Shown here: one piece after another, positions 1-10,812 of the stretch
Layout: each line of letters opens with the position of its first letter
Numbering within the stretch: position 1 is the stretch's first letter
From: Metaphire vulgaris
Taxonomy: Eukaryota > Annelida > Clitellata > Crassiclitellata > Megascolecidae
Direction: 5' to 3'
NCBI GenBank assembly: GCA_018105865.1
Contig: JACLAT010000146.1
Span: 1 to 64,000 of the forward strand
DNA: 64,000 nucleotides
The notes under the pieces: model-generated
Told to the model about the DNA's origin: nothing
Seen by the model: the letters and a program-made list of their open reading frames with translations, nothing else
Databases searched by the model: none
Position numbers and translations under genes: made by a program

Positions 1-2262
1 TCTGCAGCGATTGTCTCGAAGTCTTTAGGGTTGAGTTTGCACAGCTTCATGGTGGCTTTCAGATTGTCCTTGTAACGCTTTCTCTGTCCCCCACATGTTC
101 TTTTTCCATCTTCAAGCTGGCTATAGAATGCCATTTTGGGAAGTCGGTGATCCCCCATACGGGAAACATGACCAGTCCAGCGTAGCGTTGACCTCATTAG
201 GAAAGCTTCAATTCCAGAGATATGACAAATCTCTGTGACTTCTGTATCTGGGATTTTGTCTTCCCATTTGACATGGGCAAGTCGCCTGAGGCAGCGCATA
301 TGAAAGCTGTTCAGTTTGCGAATGTTGTGGCGATAGAGAACCCATGATTCACTGCCATACAGTAATGTGTTGAGCACTGCTGCTTTGTAGACGGCGATTT
401 TGGTGTCTAGACGTATTCCATGGTCATTCCACAGCTTTCGGGAGAGCATACCAAATGCTGAGGCTGCTTTGGCTAAACGAGCATTGATGTCAGTGTCGGA
501 CTTAGCATCATTTGACAAAAAGCTACCAAGGTAACAGAAGCTGTTCGTTATCGGAAGGGCTGTGCTACCAGCCATCACGAGAGGTGTTATATTGCTTAAG
601 CCATTTGAAGATTGATGCATGAGTTCCGTCTTCTTCATATTCACTGACAGTCCGAAGCGGGTGGCAGCTTCACAGAATCTATCAAATAGTTGTTGGGCTT
701 CCATTAGCGTATGGGCTAGCAATGCACAGTCATCTGCATATAAAAGATCCCGTATCATACCAGATGATATTAAGGTATGAGCTTGCAGACGGCGCAGATT
801 GAAAACGCTGCCGTCAGTACGGAACTGTATTGGCACACCAATATCACAGTCTTTAAATGCCACAAGAAGCATCATAGAGAAGAATATGCTGAACAGCAAC
901 GGGGCAAGCACGCATCCCTGCTTGGTTCCGTTGTTTATATCAAACAGGTCAGATAGATCAGAGCCGTCGATTACTTGACCCTGCATACCTTCATGAAAGG
1001 ATTGTATGATTTCCACAAATTTGTCAGGACAGCCAATACGCTTAAGGATCAGCCATAGGCCATGCCTGTTAACCGAATCGAAGGCCTTAGTTAAGTCAAT
1101 GAAGATCATGAACAGATCCCGCTGTTGCTCACGACATTTTTCTTGAATCTGCCGGGCAGTAAAAATCATGTCCATGGTGCCACGGCCGGTCCGGAAGCCT
1201 GATTGGCTTTCAGGGATAATGTCGTTTTTGTTTACATGAGAAGTGAGTCGGTTTAGAATTATCCTAGCCAGAATTTTTCCAGCAGTGGAAAGCAGAGATA
1301 TTCCCCGATGGTTGTCACACACAGCACGGTTTCCTTTCCGCTTATAGATATGCACAATTAGTGCATCTTTAAAGTCTTGTGGCACAGTCCCTTCAGTCCA
1401 GATCTTCTGTATCAAATTTGTAAGATGTCGTAGCAATGCATCTCCGCCATGTTTATATACATCGGCTGGTATACCATCAATTCCCGCAGCTTTTCCAGAG
1501 GACATTTGCTCAATGGCTTTCTGAACCTCGACCAGGGAAGGAATATCGTCGAGATGTGCATCAACTGGCCACTGTGGAATCTCATTTATCACCAGATCAT
1601 CAAATGTAGATTGTTGATTGAGAACAGTGTGAAAGTGGCTTGCCCATCGCTCCAATTTTTTCATTTTATCTGTTATCAGTACGCCGTTGGTGTCTTCAAC
1701 CGGTGACTGACCAATCGCCCTTGGTCCATAGACCGCTTTGAGACCCTGATAGAAGGCTTTCATGTCGTGGCGATCGTAGGCGGCTTGTAGTTCGTCAGAC
1801 TTTATTTGCCACCACCGGTTCTTCATGTCCCGCAGACTTGCTTGAGCCCTATTTTTTGCCTGGTTATAAGCAAGTTTCTTGTGACTGTTGTTCTTTTCAT
1901 TTATCCAGGCCAGATGAGTTTCATGCATTTCACCCAGGAGTTTTCGAGCTTCGATGTCATTCTCATCAAACCAGTCTTTATGTCTAGATGTTGTATGTCC
2001 AAGTGTTTGAGTTGCAGCGTTTTGCGTGATAGTTTTCAGCCTCGTCCAAGTTTCATCTGCGGTTGCAGATTCGTCATTGACTTGATCTGTCAGTGGTCCG
2101 AGCATAGATGTAAGATTATCCTGTAGTTGTTTCTGATAGCATTCCATGCTAAGTTTCGCTGTGTCGAGTTTTCTGCGTCGGGATGCTTGTCTACGTCGTG
2201 GCATTGTTGCCTCCAAGGCCACAGTGCTACGCAGGAGAAGATGATCCGACCAGCAACCAGAT
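1..2262 (-). CDS. Non-LTR retrotransposon (LINE) reverse transcriptase ORF, 5'-truncated, runs off left edge
   Basis: Read on the minus strand this is one open frame from about 2262 to the window edge. It starts in the end of an endonuclease domain (CWSDHLLLRS, a typical 'CWSDHxLxxS' end of an APE-type endonuclease). A linker follows, then the RT core: 'GKAAGIDGIPADVYKHGG', 'IYKRKGNRAVCDNHRGISLL', 'FIDLTKAFDSVNR', 'NGTKQGCVLAPLLFS', and the catalytic YADD at 740-729. The end is a LINE-type C-terminus with 'RWSGHVSRMGDHRLPK' and 'GGQRKRYKDNLK'. I saw no stop in the stretches I translated. The endonuclease N-terminus is missing because the frame runs into a trinucleotide microsatellite at 2263. 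A 5'-truncated LINE copy with a long open RT frame suggests a fairly young insertion. The clade is not assigned. Confidence 0.85.
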
Positions 2263-2265
2263 CCA

Positions 2266-2349
<84 letters not shown>

Positions 2350-2382
2350 TACTTCTACTACTACTATTACGATTACTACTAT

Positions 2383-2416
<34 letters not shown>

Positions 2417-2449
2417 ACTACTACTACTACCACTACTTCTACTAAGAAT
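2263..2449. repeat. Compound trinucleotide microsatellite (ACT/ATT/CTG)n
   Basis: Runs of ACT, then ATT, then mixed ACT/ATT, CTG/GCT and ACT again. The long Leu, Thr/Ile and Val/Ala 'ORFs' here are translations of the repeat and not genes. It abuts the truncated 5' end of the LINE on its left. Confidence 0.95.
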
Positions 2450-2504
2450 AATATAACCTGAGAAAATAATGTGCGATTAAATGAATGACAAACTTCAAAA
2501 ATAT

Positions 2505-2753
2505 TGACAAGCAAAAAGGGTCATCCTAATCGTTACTCTTGTATTTTCCCTTGCAGATGCTGACAAGCAATAAGGGCTGTCACCTAACATCTTTACATTC
2601 TATAGTGCTTAGACATTTTCGGTGGGCAGCCAAGGGAGAGTTTTGACCACCAAAACCGCATCCGAAAATAAAAAATGTATGGGAACACATTTTAAATTTG
2701 TTTTTCGTCCTAAATCAAGAGGGTTTAATCATTCCTTGGCTACGCCACTGAAT
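2505..2753. mobile_element. Truncated MITE of the CAGTGGCG family
   Basis: It contains two copies of the internal motif TGACAAGCAAnAAGGG. It ends in CCTTGGCTACGCCACTG, the same right terminus as the complete element at 3000-3289. No matching left terminus or target duplication was found, so the left end is lost. Confidence 0.6.
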
Positions 2754-2999
2754 GATGGGTTATCGGAGGATCTGAATAAAATTGAACTCTACCATAGCAA
2801 TCAATTTAGGCCCACTCTTAATTTTTACAAAATTAAAGGAGATTTTGGATCAATATAAAATAAAGACAACCAAGTAATTAAAACTAAATTAGCAAAAGAC
2901 AACGTTTGAATAATTATTATGATTGTAACACAAATGTACCGACTCTACTTTTTCTGCATTTGTTCTTTTCATCATCTAAATACTGTTAATTCAACGCGC

Positions 3000-3289
3000 C
3001 AGTGGCGTTGCCAGGATTTTCGGGAGGGGGTTAGTTTTTGGTTTTGACCGCGACCAACTTTGGAAAAATCCTGACAAGCAAAAAAGCGTTATCGCCTCTA
3101 CTTTTTTTAGCTGACAAGCAATAAAAGGTCATCGTCTCTTACTGAACCTTTACTGTCTATAGCCAAGGAGTTTTGACCCCCAAAGACTCGTCAAACAATT
3201 TTAAAAAATGCATGGAAACTCATAATACATATTTTTTCGGCAGCCAAGGGTGGATTTGACCCCCAACCCTCCCCTTGGCTACGCCACTG
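3000..3289. mobile_element. Complete hAT-type MITE with perfect 8-bp target duplication
   Basis: The termini are CAGTGGCGTTGCCAGG on the left and CCTTGGCTACGCCACTG on the right, inverted repeats with few mismatches. The flanks are identical 8-bp direct repeats CAACGCGC at 2992-2999 and 3290-3297. An 8-bp duplication with CAG...CTG ends is the hAT superfamily signature. The interior has the CTGACAAGCAAnAAA motif twice and no coding capacity. Confidence 0.9.
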
Positions 3290-3476
3290 CAACGCGCAGA
3301 AATAATAATTCAGATATTAGCTGACTGTCTGCGAAATTCGCTCACGGCAATGAGCTTATATGATTTTTTGTGACTTAAGCTCTCAGACTTCTAGGCTGAA
3401 TAATAATTTAGATAATCGAAACTATCGTCATGGCACCCTTACAAGCGCCAGAGACTAGTTAATCTGCAGTCAAAAG

Positions 3477-3990
3477 CTATCTACCGCTTAGTGGCATTTT
3501 AAGATGAACTGCGAATTCGCCATTTAAGGCGATTTTCAGTATTATTGTTGTTATTGTTAATGGTAATTTATATAGGGTTGTAACATAGCAAGATCCAAAG
3601 TCAGTAGCTCTTTGCAAGAAACTTGGGAACGAGATGTTGAATAGATGCGTCTTTAATTTGATCGCAAAGTCCCCGAATGAGGTGGCCGCCGACACTGTGG
3701 CCAGTAGCGAATTCTAGAGGAGAGGGCTTCCTCGCCACAATGAACGTTCTCCGTATTTGACGATCTTCGACGGAGGTGGGACGTACAGGTGATCCGAGGT
3801 GAACCTGGCTGCTGGAGCAGCGCAGGTGGAGCCGTCGGTCACTCTTCGCCGTCCTCCGAGCCAAGGTGGCCAGATATTCTGGGCGAGAGGCTGAACATCT
3901 CGCCAAGGCGTGCCGTTCCCTTGTGCAGATTCTTGGGCAGGGCAAGGATGGTGTGCGCCTTATTCCTCATAATTCACTATTTTCCATTGG
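3477..3990 (-). mobile_element. Degenerate 3' end of a CR1-like LINE
   Basis: On the minus strand, scattered pieces in different frames resemble the C-terminal tail of CR1/L2-like RT proteins, for example 'FGDFAIKLKTHLFNISFPSF'. These are followed by an ATTGTT-rich 3' end. Frame changes and stops show decay. No endonuclease or RT core is present. Confidence 0.5.
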
Positions 3991-4700
3991 TAACAATACT
4001 TCCCATTATCATTTTATCATTGATAACTTTGAGCTCGGGTTCTTTCTCAGCAGCTGCGTCATTGTTTTCAGCAGTTTCTAACCTATCAAGTTTCATTAGG
4101 TTTCTATTCTATTTGCTCAGATAATCTACTTATAAGCAACAACAACGTTAGCTATGGGTGTAGTATCGTGCAAACCACAAAAAAGAAAGAACCAGTATAC
4201 TGTACAGTGTGACCGGATAAAAAGTATGCCAGCTCTATTTTCAGTATAACTTTAAGAAAACTTGGCCGATTTCAATGAAATTTGGATGGTCTATGTGGGA
4301 CTGGGCTCGAATTCGTGGGTTATGAAACGTGCCCTTATGTACCCGCCATTTAATTATTTTTGACGTAATGTATGACGTATTCGTGACACCGTTGAATTAC
4401 TGTACTCGGGGACTTCTGATTTCAGACCACCCGAAAAGATGTGGTCCACGGGCTGCAGTTTGGTGACCCCTGGTATACAGGATCCTGTCTTTCTCTGTAC
4501 AGGTTCTTCTGATAATTTCCGGTCTCTTTTCTTAATTCTTTAGATTCCTTTTCCACTTTTTCGTTTTTGTTTTCATCTTCTTCCACGCTTTATCTTCTTT
4601 CGTTGTGAATTCAGTTTCAGTTTCAGTCTTAGACAACAATTATTTCATTCCGTGTTGAAACATAATATGAGTAATCATTCTCTGTTTCACGTCATATTTT
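3991..4700. other. Non-coding stretch upstream of the neuropeptide gene
   Basis: No supported gene. It includes CAGTGTGACCGGATAAAAAG at 4204-4223, which looks like one terminus of a decayed TIR element, but I found no partner end. A 5' UTR exon of the neuropeptide gene may lie here, since an acceptor follows at 4710. It cannot be located by eye. Confidence 0.4.
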
Positions 4701-4728
4701 CTATTTTTAGCTGTAATTGGCCGCGGCA

Positions 4729-6048
4729 ATGACGTCATCTTGGTCATTGGCCGTCATCTGGCCTTGTATTCTGACGACATTGATGAGCATCTCAGTTGAT
4801 TCATTTATGACGTCATCGCAGACTAATCCCAGTGACGTCACGTTGAGCAGACGATTGGAATTCGAACATTCAACGAACGATCTGTTTAGCGAAACTGACA
4901 AAATCACGAAATCGTCTTTCGCGGATTCTAAAATGAACGGCGGAAATGACGTCACGCTAGGCATGCGCTTTGATGACGACATCGTTGGAAGCGGCGAGAG
5001 GCGTTCGTTAGAAAACGAAGCTGCGAATGGAGAGGATGAGGCAGGTGAGGGGAAGCCTATTCGTCGACTGTGTTCTGTTCAGGGCAATAAGGCTGTCGAC
5101 AAGGGAGAAGAGGGAGTGAGAGGTGGAGAATTTCTTGGGGCGAGAAGACACAGTGGAATACAAGATAGACACACTAGAGATGCCTTCGGAGTTAAGCCTT
5201 CTCTAACTGGATTATTCAGTTCAGACCAAGTCAAGCGTAGGCAAGGAAAATCATGGAGTAACAGCATTATGACCATTCGGGGTAAAAGGAAGGTAGATGA
5301 CAAAAGAAAGTGGGGTGATAACACTATGACCATTTGGGGTAAAAGGAAGGTAGATGACAAAAGAAAGTGGGGTGATAACACTATGAACATTTGGGGTAAA
5401 AGACAGGCAGATGACAAAAGAAAGTGGGGTGATAACACTATGACCATTTGGGGTAAAAGGCAGGTAGATGACAAAAGAAAGTGGGGTGATAATAGTATAA
5501 CGGCATGGGGTAAAAGAGAACCAGAAGTCCAGGAACATGATGAAAGATGCAAACGAGAAGTTAACAGTTTGACGGTTTGGGACAAAAAACGAAGAAGTAA
5601 CTTCCGAATGGATTCTAATTCAAATACGAATAATCCACTTCAAATCTTGCTTCGAGGTCTTTCTGTCGGGTCAAAAGGTCAAATTGAAACGACGCAGGAT
5701 CCTTTGATCAAAGATGACGCCGCTTCAACGATGACGTCTGACATAAGGGCAAAGGTTACCAAAGGTCAAATGGGAAGTACCGATGCCAACCTATCTACCG
5801 GCGACGGACAAGGTGGGGTACTTCAGCAGACGTCTAGCCAAAGTGGGAAGCCATTCGTCAAACGCAGCTTCGGAAGTTCGTCGTCCCACGAGAGGGGATC
5901 ATCGTCAGACCAGTTCCGTAAGCGTCGTTGGAGCTTCTGGGAGACTTACATCAACCCGTACGGCGGTCCAAAACGGAACTGGGAAACGAACACCATGAAA
6001 GTTTGGGGCAAAAGAGAATACGAAATAGACAACAAAAGACACAACTGA
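4729..6048 (+). CDS. Myoinhibitory peptide / allatostatin-B-type neuropeptide precursor (W(X7)W-amides)
   Basis: A 439-residue prepropeptide. ATG 4729 is chosen because an in-frame TAA lies at 4714-4716 and a splice acceptor (CTATTTTTAG) ends at 4710. Residues 1 to about 25 are a hydrophobic signal peptide. The middle carries tandem 19-residue units whose dibasic sites and amidation Gly would release KWGDNTMTIW-amide (twice), KWGDNTMNIW-amide and KWGDNSITAW-amide, separated by acidic (K/Q)(V/A)DDKR spacers. A last peptide, NWETNTMKVW-amide, sits near the C-terminus. Two units look degenerate: one ends in Arg in place of Trp (SNSIMTIRGKR) and one lacks the Gly amide donor (EVNSLTVWDKKR). The W(X7)W-amide pattern is established for lophotrochozoan MIPs, which are secreted ligands of a GPCR. 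The bioactive products are inferred. Confidence 0.88.
   Translation: MTSSWSLAVIWPCILTTLMSISVDSFMTSSQTNPSDVTLSRRLEFEHSTNDLFSETDKITKSSFADSKMNGGNDVTLGMRFDDDIVGSGERRSLENEAANGEDEAGEGKPIRRLCSVQGNKAVDKGEEGVRGGEFLGARRHSGIQDRHTRDAFGVKPSLTGLFSSDQVKRRQGKSWSNSIMTIRGKRKVDDKRKWGDNTMTIWGKRKVDDKRKWGDNTMNIWGKRQADDKRKWGDNTMTIWGKRQVDDKRKWGDNSITAWGKREPEVQEHDERCKREVNSLTVWDKKRRSNFRMDSNSNTNNPLQILLRGLSVGSKGQIETTQDPLIKDDAASTMTSDIRAKVTKGQMGSTDANLSTGDGQGGVLQQTSSQSGKPFVKRSFGSSSSHERGSSSDQFRKRRWSFWETYINPYGGPKRNWETNTMKVWGKREYEIDNKRHN
4730..4954 (+). promoter_or_regulatory. Cluster of four perfect CRE palindromes (TGACGTCA) inside the coding exon
   Basis: TGACGTCA occurs at 4730-4737, 4808-4815, 4833-4840 and 4947-4954, the first overlapping the start codon. 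TGACGTCA is the full CREB/ATF site. In frame these encode parts of MTSS, MTSS, DVT and DVT, so codon choice may be coincidental. A regulatory role is inferred only. Confidence 0.4.
5308..5517 (+). repeat. 57-bp tandem coding repeat within the neuropeptide precursor
   Basis: Units start at 5308, 5365, 5422 and 5479. Each is 57 bp or a shortened last copy and encodes the amidated peptide plus its acidic spacer. Near identity between units indicates recent amplification or homogenisation. A more divergent unit precedes them at about 5251. Confidence 0.9.
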
Positions 6049-6120
6049 GTTTTTAAAACTTACGGTAACACACGAAATAATTCACCGATGACTTATGTCA
6101 AAGATTCCATAGCCAGCTGA

Positions 6121-6122
6121 TA

Positions 6123-6187
<65 letters not shown>
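6121..6187. repeat. (ATT)n microsatellite
   Basis: About 22 uninterrupted ATT units just downstream of the neuropeptide stop codon. Confidence 0.95.
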
Positions 6188-6188
<1 letters not shown>

Positions 6189-6784
6189 GCCACAATTTCA
6201 TCGACCTCAAACATGCATTTGATAGTATAAAACATGAAGAATTATGGCAGCACACTGTTCAAACCAATACTATGATATGGGTCAGAATGCAGGACCATAA
6301 AGAAGAAAGATGAAAGAAGATTAATGACTGCAGAAATATTATCATTAGTAGTAGTATTGATATTCGTTCATATTGCTTATCGTTAACAACATAAAGGAGC
6401 TCTTTACTGATAATGCATTACCCTTTTTAATTTGGTTCGGCATTGTTATTGATTTTAAAATGCCCTGATAGTTTGACCTTTGAATCTCCATTTGCCTTGT
6501 CGACGCAAATCGGACATAATGATTGCTATAATGTAAATTAAATGACTTTTTCAAACAGTTATTCCTTTTTGCGAAGAAGCGTCATTAATTGTGAAGTCAT
6601 TGTCAAACTGGCGCTAGATTAACTGTGCCAAACGGAATGACGCACGGAACCTTTTTAATACGAATATTTCGAATTCATATGAATCATATTCTACTTGTAC
6701 AATAAAAGGATGGTCTTTGAGCAATGACAAGGGTTGATGCCCATAGAGGACCATGGTTCGAATCTTGCTCCAACTATAGTGTAA
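6188..6784. other. Intergenic, no recognised feature
   Basis: AT-rich sequence with only short chance ORFs. Nothing with family resemblance was seen. Confidence 0.5.
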
Positions 6785-7084
6785 CAGTGGCGGTTCTGGG
6801 ATTTCTTGCAGGGAGGGATGGATGAATGAATTCATAGAAAGTTGGTGGTGGGGGATGAAAATAGAAGGAAAAAAGTAAACTTTGCCGGAGAAGGCTGACA
6901 ATAGGGGATTTTATCCCTAATTTTACTACACTTTTACCGAAAAATAGGTTGACAGGCAAAAAAGGTCATCCGCAGTTAGTTTTATTAGACTTTTACCCAA
7001 AATAGGTTTCACAAGCAAAAAAAGTAAGTCCGGAAGTCCGTTGGGGAATGGCACCCCACTCATCCCCACGTGGAACCGCCACTG
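6785..7084. mobile_element. Complete hAT-type MITE, CAGTGGCGG family
   Basis: Ends CAGTGGCGGTTC and GAACCGCCACTG (one extra A on the right). The flanks are TAGTGTAA (6777-6784) and CAGTGTAA (7085-7092), a 7/8 match to an 8-bp target duplication. The interior shows the motif GACAGGCAAAAAAGGTCATC. It lies in the opposite orientation to the copy at 12421-12707. Confidence 0.85.
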
Positions 7085-7197
7085 CAGTGTAACTCCAATT
7101 ACCTTTAAGCAGTAACTGGAACCCTTCCTCCTTGTACCACCGCCGTCGTCATCATCATCATCACGGTAGATACATACATCATCGATTTACTCATAAC

Positions 7198-7662
7198 TAT
7201 AGCTGTACCGATAAATCGGCAATATTCACAATCGGACCGATTATTAGGACAATCGGAACAATCGGTAATCGGGTGCCAGTCCGGTGCCGATACCGATTAA
7301 TCGGTAACACTTGTTTTCTGGCCGATTATTAGGCTAATTGGAACAATCGGTTATAAATTACAATGTTAACATAGAAACTTAAAAATTGACATAATAAGTA
7401 TTGATAGCAAAATCATTATTCATTAATGATCAAGCACACATTATGCATTGAATCTCTTGGCAAACCTCGACTTGAACCTGCATACGGAGGGGATGTGCAT
7501 TTACGCTACACTTTTATGGCAAATTTGATTGCATGATCATTAAAAACGCCTGATTTGGAGAATTCGACAGATAATCGGTATTGGCAAAACAATCGGTTGT
7601 CTAACAATCGGAACAATCGGTAATCGGAACAATCGGCAAAATGCGCAATCGGTACAGCTCTA
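7198..7662. mobile_element. TIR element rich in AATCGG repeats, flanked by direct repeats
   Basis: Inverted ends are AGCTGTACCGAT (7201-7212) and ATCGGTACAGCT (7648-7659). The body carries many AATCGG/CCGATT units near both ends. The flanks share CTCATAAC (7190-7197 and 7663-7670), which fits an 8-bp hAT duplication. The flanking identity actually extends to 13 bp (TACTCATAACTAT). There is no coding capacity. Confidence 0.7.
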
Positions 7663-7673
7663 CTCATAACTAT

Positions 7674-8204
7674 TATAATTTAATTGATTTAAATTGGATA
7701 GACAAAGTCAATATAAAGTTAATGCCTTCTCATTTAAGTCTGTGTGATGTTAATAAAATGGCTGTGATGCATGCAAAAGCCACGAGCACATACATTAGCG
7801 GAATCACAGAATCGTGGTCCAAGTGTGACGACGATCATACTGTAGAATAGATGATGCACTAAATTGACTGAGAAAGGTTATGTTTAGAGTCGCCCAAAGT
7901 TGGTTGATTAACTTTCTGAACCGCAGGATTTACATGTATAAGCTTGTTAACAATTTGGAACACGACTTTTCCTAGGAAATACTTGAAAACGGAAATTTCA
8001 GGTTAAGCGTTTTCAGAGGATGGTTCGTCAAATCTACCGTTTATCGAGTCAATGATTAAGAAAAGAATTAGGCAACATGTCCAGGATTATAGAGACATTA
8101 CCTTAAAATTCTGGTCCTTTCTACAGCTACAGCAAAAAGTCGTCGGTTCTGTGACAACGTTGACTACGCGAGAAGATGATGTGGGATATATTTTGTAATG
8201 TATC
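7674..8204. other. Intergenic, no recognised feature
   Basis: No supported gene or repeat structure was seen. Confidence 0.4.
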
Positions 8205-8216
8205 ATATCTGAAGTT

Positions 8217-9927
8217 TATGCCCTTGCTGCTCCAGATTTTTTGCAATCTCCCCATCGTTTGTAGTCCTTTGGCGATTTTTTGTTTTAGGTCTTCTTGATG
8301 ACTTCCATTACTGACAATTTCTCCTCCAACCTCCAACATAGGTGAAACTTTCGACTTGTTCTATTGTTGTGTTATCTAGTGCTATTTTGATTTGAGCTTT
8401 TCCCTTTCTGCTGACTGCCATGGTTTTCGTTTTCTTTGGGTTGATAGTTAGTCCAAATCTTTTGCTTGTTAGATTGACTTCATTGGTCAGTGTTTGAAGA
8501 TCTGATTTGTTGTCTGTTATCAGGCTGACATCGTCTGCAAATTTTAGATTGTTTAATTTTTCTCCACTACATTTTATGCCTATGTCCAGATCTCCAATTG
8601 CTATTCTAAAAATTACATCCAGAATGATAATGAAAAGTGTTGGAGACAACATGCATCCTTGTCTCAGTCCTACATTTGTCTAAAACCATTCTGACACTTC
8701 AGTATCTAATTTCACTGCACTTTCTGACTTCTGATATATTGCCTGTATTAGTCGGATGAGTTTTTTTTCAATGCCAGCATGCCTCATTGTTTGCCACAAC
8801 CCTTCCTGCCACACTGAGTCAAAGGCCTGTTTGTAATCGATGTAGTTAATGTAACAGCTCTTGTTTGCCTCGATTGTTTTTTCCAGCAACTGCCTTATGA
8901 CAAAGAGTTGATCAATTGTACTTCGCCCAGGACGGAAATCTGCCTGCTCTTCACCCATAATTTCTTCTACATATTTGCTTATTCTTTTTTTGAAGTACCT
9001 TGGAGAAGACTTTGCTTGGTGTACTCAACAGCATTATTCCCCGGTAGTTACTGCAGTCTTCTTTTTCACCCTTCCTTTTGTAGATGGGTACAATCATTCC
9101 TTTCCCCCCAATCATCTGGAACTGTTTCATCTTTGTGTATTTTATTGAAGAGGTCATGGAGCAGGTCTGTCATTGTTTCTCCACCTGCTTTCAATAGTTC
9201 TGCAGGTATGCCATCTATTCCTGGTGCTTTGTTCCTTTTCAGTTCTTTTATGGCCTGCTCTACCTCTTCTTTTAGTTTGCTTTCTGTGGTTTTATGAAGA
9301 TTCGTACTTGGCACTTGAAGTAGTATGTCTTTATCCGCTGCAGTATTTAGGTTATACAGTTCTTCAAAATGTTCTTTCCATCTCTTTTGTATTTCATGAT
9401 CTTGTGTTAGTGTAATGCCTTCTTTATTTTGATGGTTGTAATTTTCATTTGGAATTCATCACTTATTCGTTTTATTCCTCCAAAAATTATATATGGAGCA
9501 GAAACATGGACCATGAAAGAAACAGACGAAAGGAGGCTACTGGTGGCCGAAATGACGTGCTTACGGAGAATCCTGGGAGTAACCCGACTACAAAAATAAG
9601 AAACGAAGACATCAGACAACGTCTCAACATGAAGGATACAATAAACGACAAAATTAGAAGAAAAAAGACTAAAATGGTATGGGCATGTCAACAGAATGGA
9701 TGAAAGGAGACTACCATACAAGGCACTCTACACTCAAATAGAAGGAAACAAAGGAAGAGGAAGACCCAGGAAAAAGTGGATGGACAACATCAGAGAAGAC
9801 ATGAACATGAAAGGAATTACAATAGTAGAAGGAAGACGATTGACAGAAGATAGAACTTCTTGGAAGCATTTTGTGTCTAGCTATTGCCGCTGACGAGCTG
9901 GCAGAAAGCAAAGATGATGAGATGATG
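8217..9927 (+). mobile_element. 5'-inverted (twin-primed) LINE copy with 12-bp target duplication
   Basis: The 3' part of a LINE ORF2 lies on the plus strand at about 9475-9927: IYGAETWTM, LKWYGHVNRMDERRLPYKAL, GRGRPRKKWMDNIRED, then a GATGATG-rich tail. The preceding RT region lies on the minus strand at about 9455-8217: NKAPGIDGIPAEL, IYKRKG, FRPGRSTIDQL, DYKQAFDSVW, LRQGCMLSPTLF, FADD, FTYVGGEI. In element coordinates the two parts are nearly contiguous. The whole is bounded by ATATCTGAAGTT (8205-8216) and ATATTTGAAGTT (9928-9939), an 11/12 match. Frameshifts and stops make it non-functional. This is the layout produced by twin priming. Confidence 0.85.
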
Positions 9928-9939
9928 ATATTTGAAGTT

Positions 9940-10812
9940 ACTTTGAATTTTCTAAACAAAAATTGACAATTCTTCGATTTTACAAAGTGTCCTCCAACAG
10001 CCAACTTACCTAGTTGTTTTAATGTTTAAATTAAAGCCTGAACTGTGGGTTCACTTTGGGTCGAACTCTGCGAAGTTGACCTCCTGTATAAACGATGGGT
10101 CCGCCATCTTTTCGAGAATCATGGCTACGCCACCGCACGATATTCATTGGCCAAGGAAAAGAAACGCGATGGCGTTAAATATGTGAAGAGAATGTTGGCA
10201 TCATGTAGACCAATAACACAGTATTAATTGAAGATGTTCCAGAGGTTTAGAAAAAGATTTTCTAATTGTTTCAAATTTCAACGTTGGTAATATTACCTCT
10301 CTTCAAGTAAAAAGTTAATTTAGTGTCTCCCAATGGCATACCTAGAGTTGGGATGGTAGGGCAGATGTCTGAGACGCCACTTAAAGGGGCGCCAAAAACC
10401 TCTGTGGTCTTGCTCTCTACTCAGCGTAGAAAGAGAAGATGCAAGAAACTGAGTTTGAGCGCATCATAGACAAGTTTTGCATCAGTAATAGCAAGAAATG
10501 TGCTGAGTATTGTTATTCTTGTCTCATTAAAATTAAAATGGCATGATCTATTAGTTAAAGATTCGCTAACCTGCTGTTTAAATTTTCTGATCCTTGCCAT
10601 AGGCTAATTATCCTATAAACGTCCCTTGTGCCTTGTATATGAACTCCAATACTCTGGCCCTAAGAAGATCAATCTGTGCCCGCAAATTTCATTACGACAA
10701 ATCAAAGGTAAATAGAAACGTCGTCGAGACTTTCTTTAATTTGAGTTCTAAATATTCAAATCCGAAAATTATTTTTAGACAGTCCATCGAACTCTTAACT
10801 AAGAAATTTTAT
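9940..10812. other. Intergenic, decayed repeat fragments only
   Basis: A fragment at 10113-10127 (GGCTACGCCACCGCA) resembles a MITE end. The 10330-10400 stretch looks like a decayed TIR element. No gene is supported. Confidence 0.35.

Noticed and set aside
2127..2514. Poly-Leu, poly-Thr/Ile and poly-Val/Ala frames
   Set aside because: Translations of the compound trinucleotide microsatellite.
4204..4460. Tc1/mariner-like element suggested by CAGTGTGACCGGATAAAAAG
   Set aside because: Only one possible end was found, with no inverted partner or transposase pieces.
5079..5585. 168-residue antisense frame opposite the neuropeptide repeats
   Set aside because: Shadow of the tandem coding repeat; the sense frame has signal peptide, cleavage sites and amidation sites.
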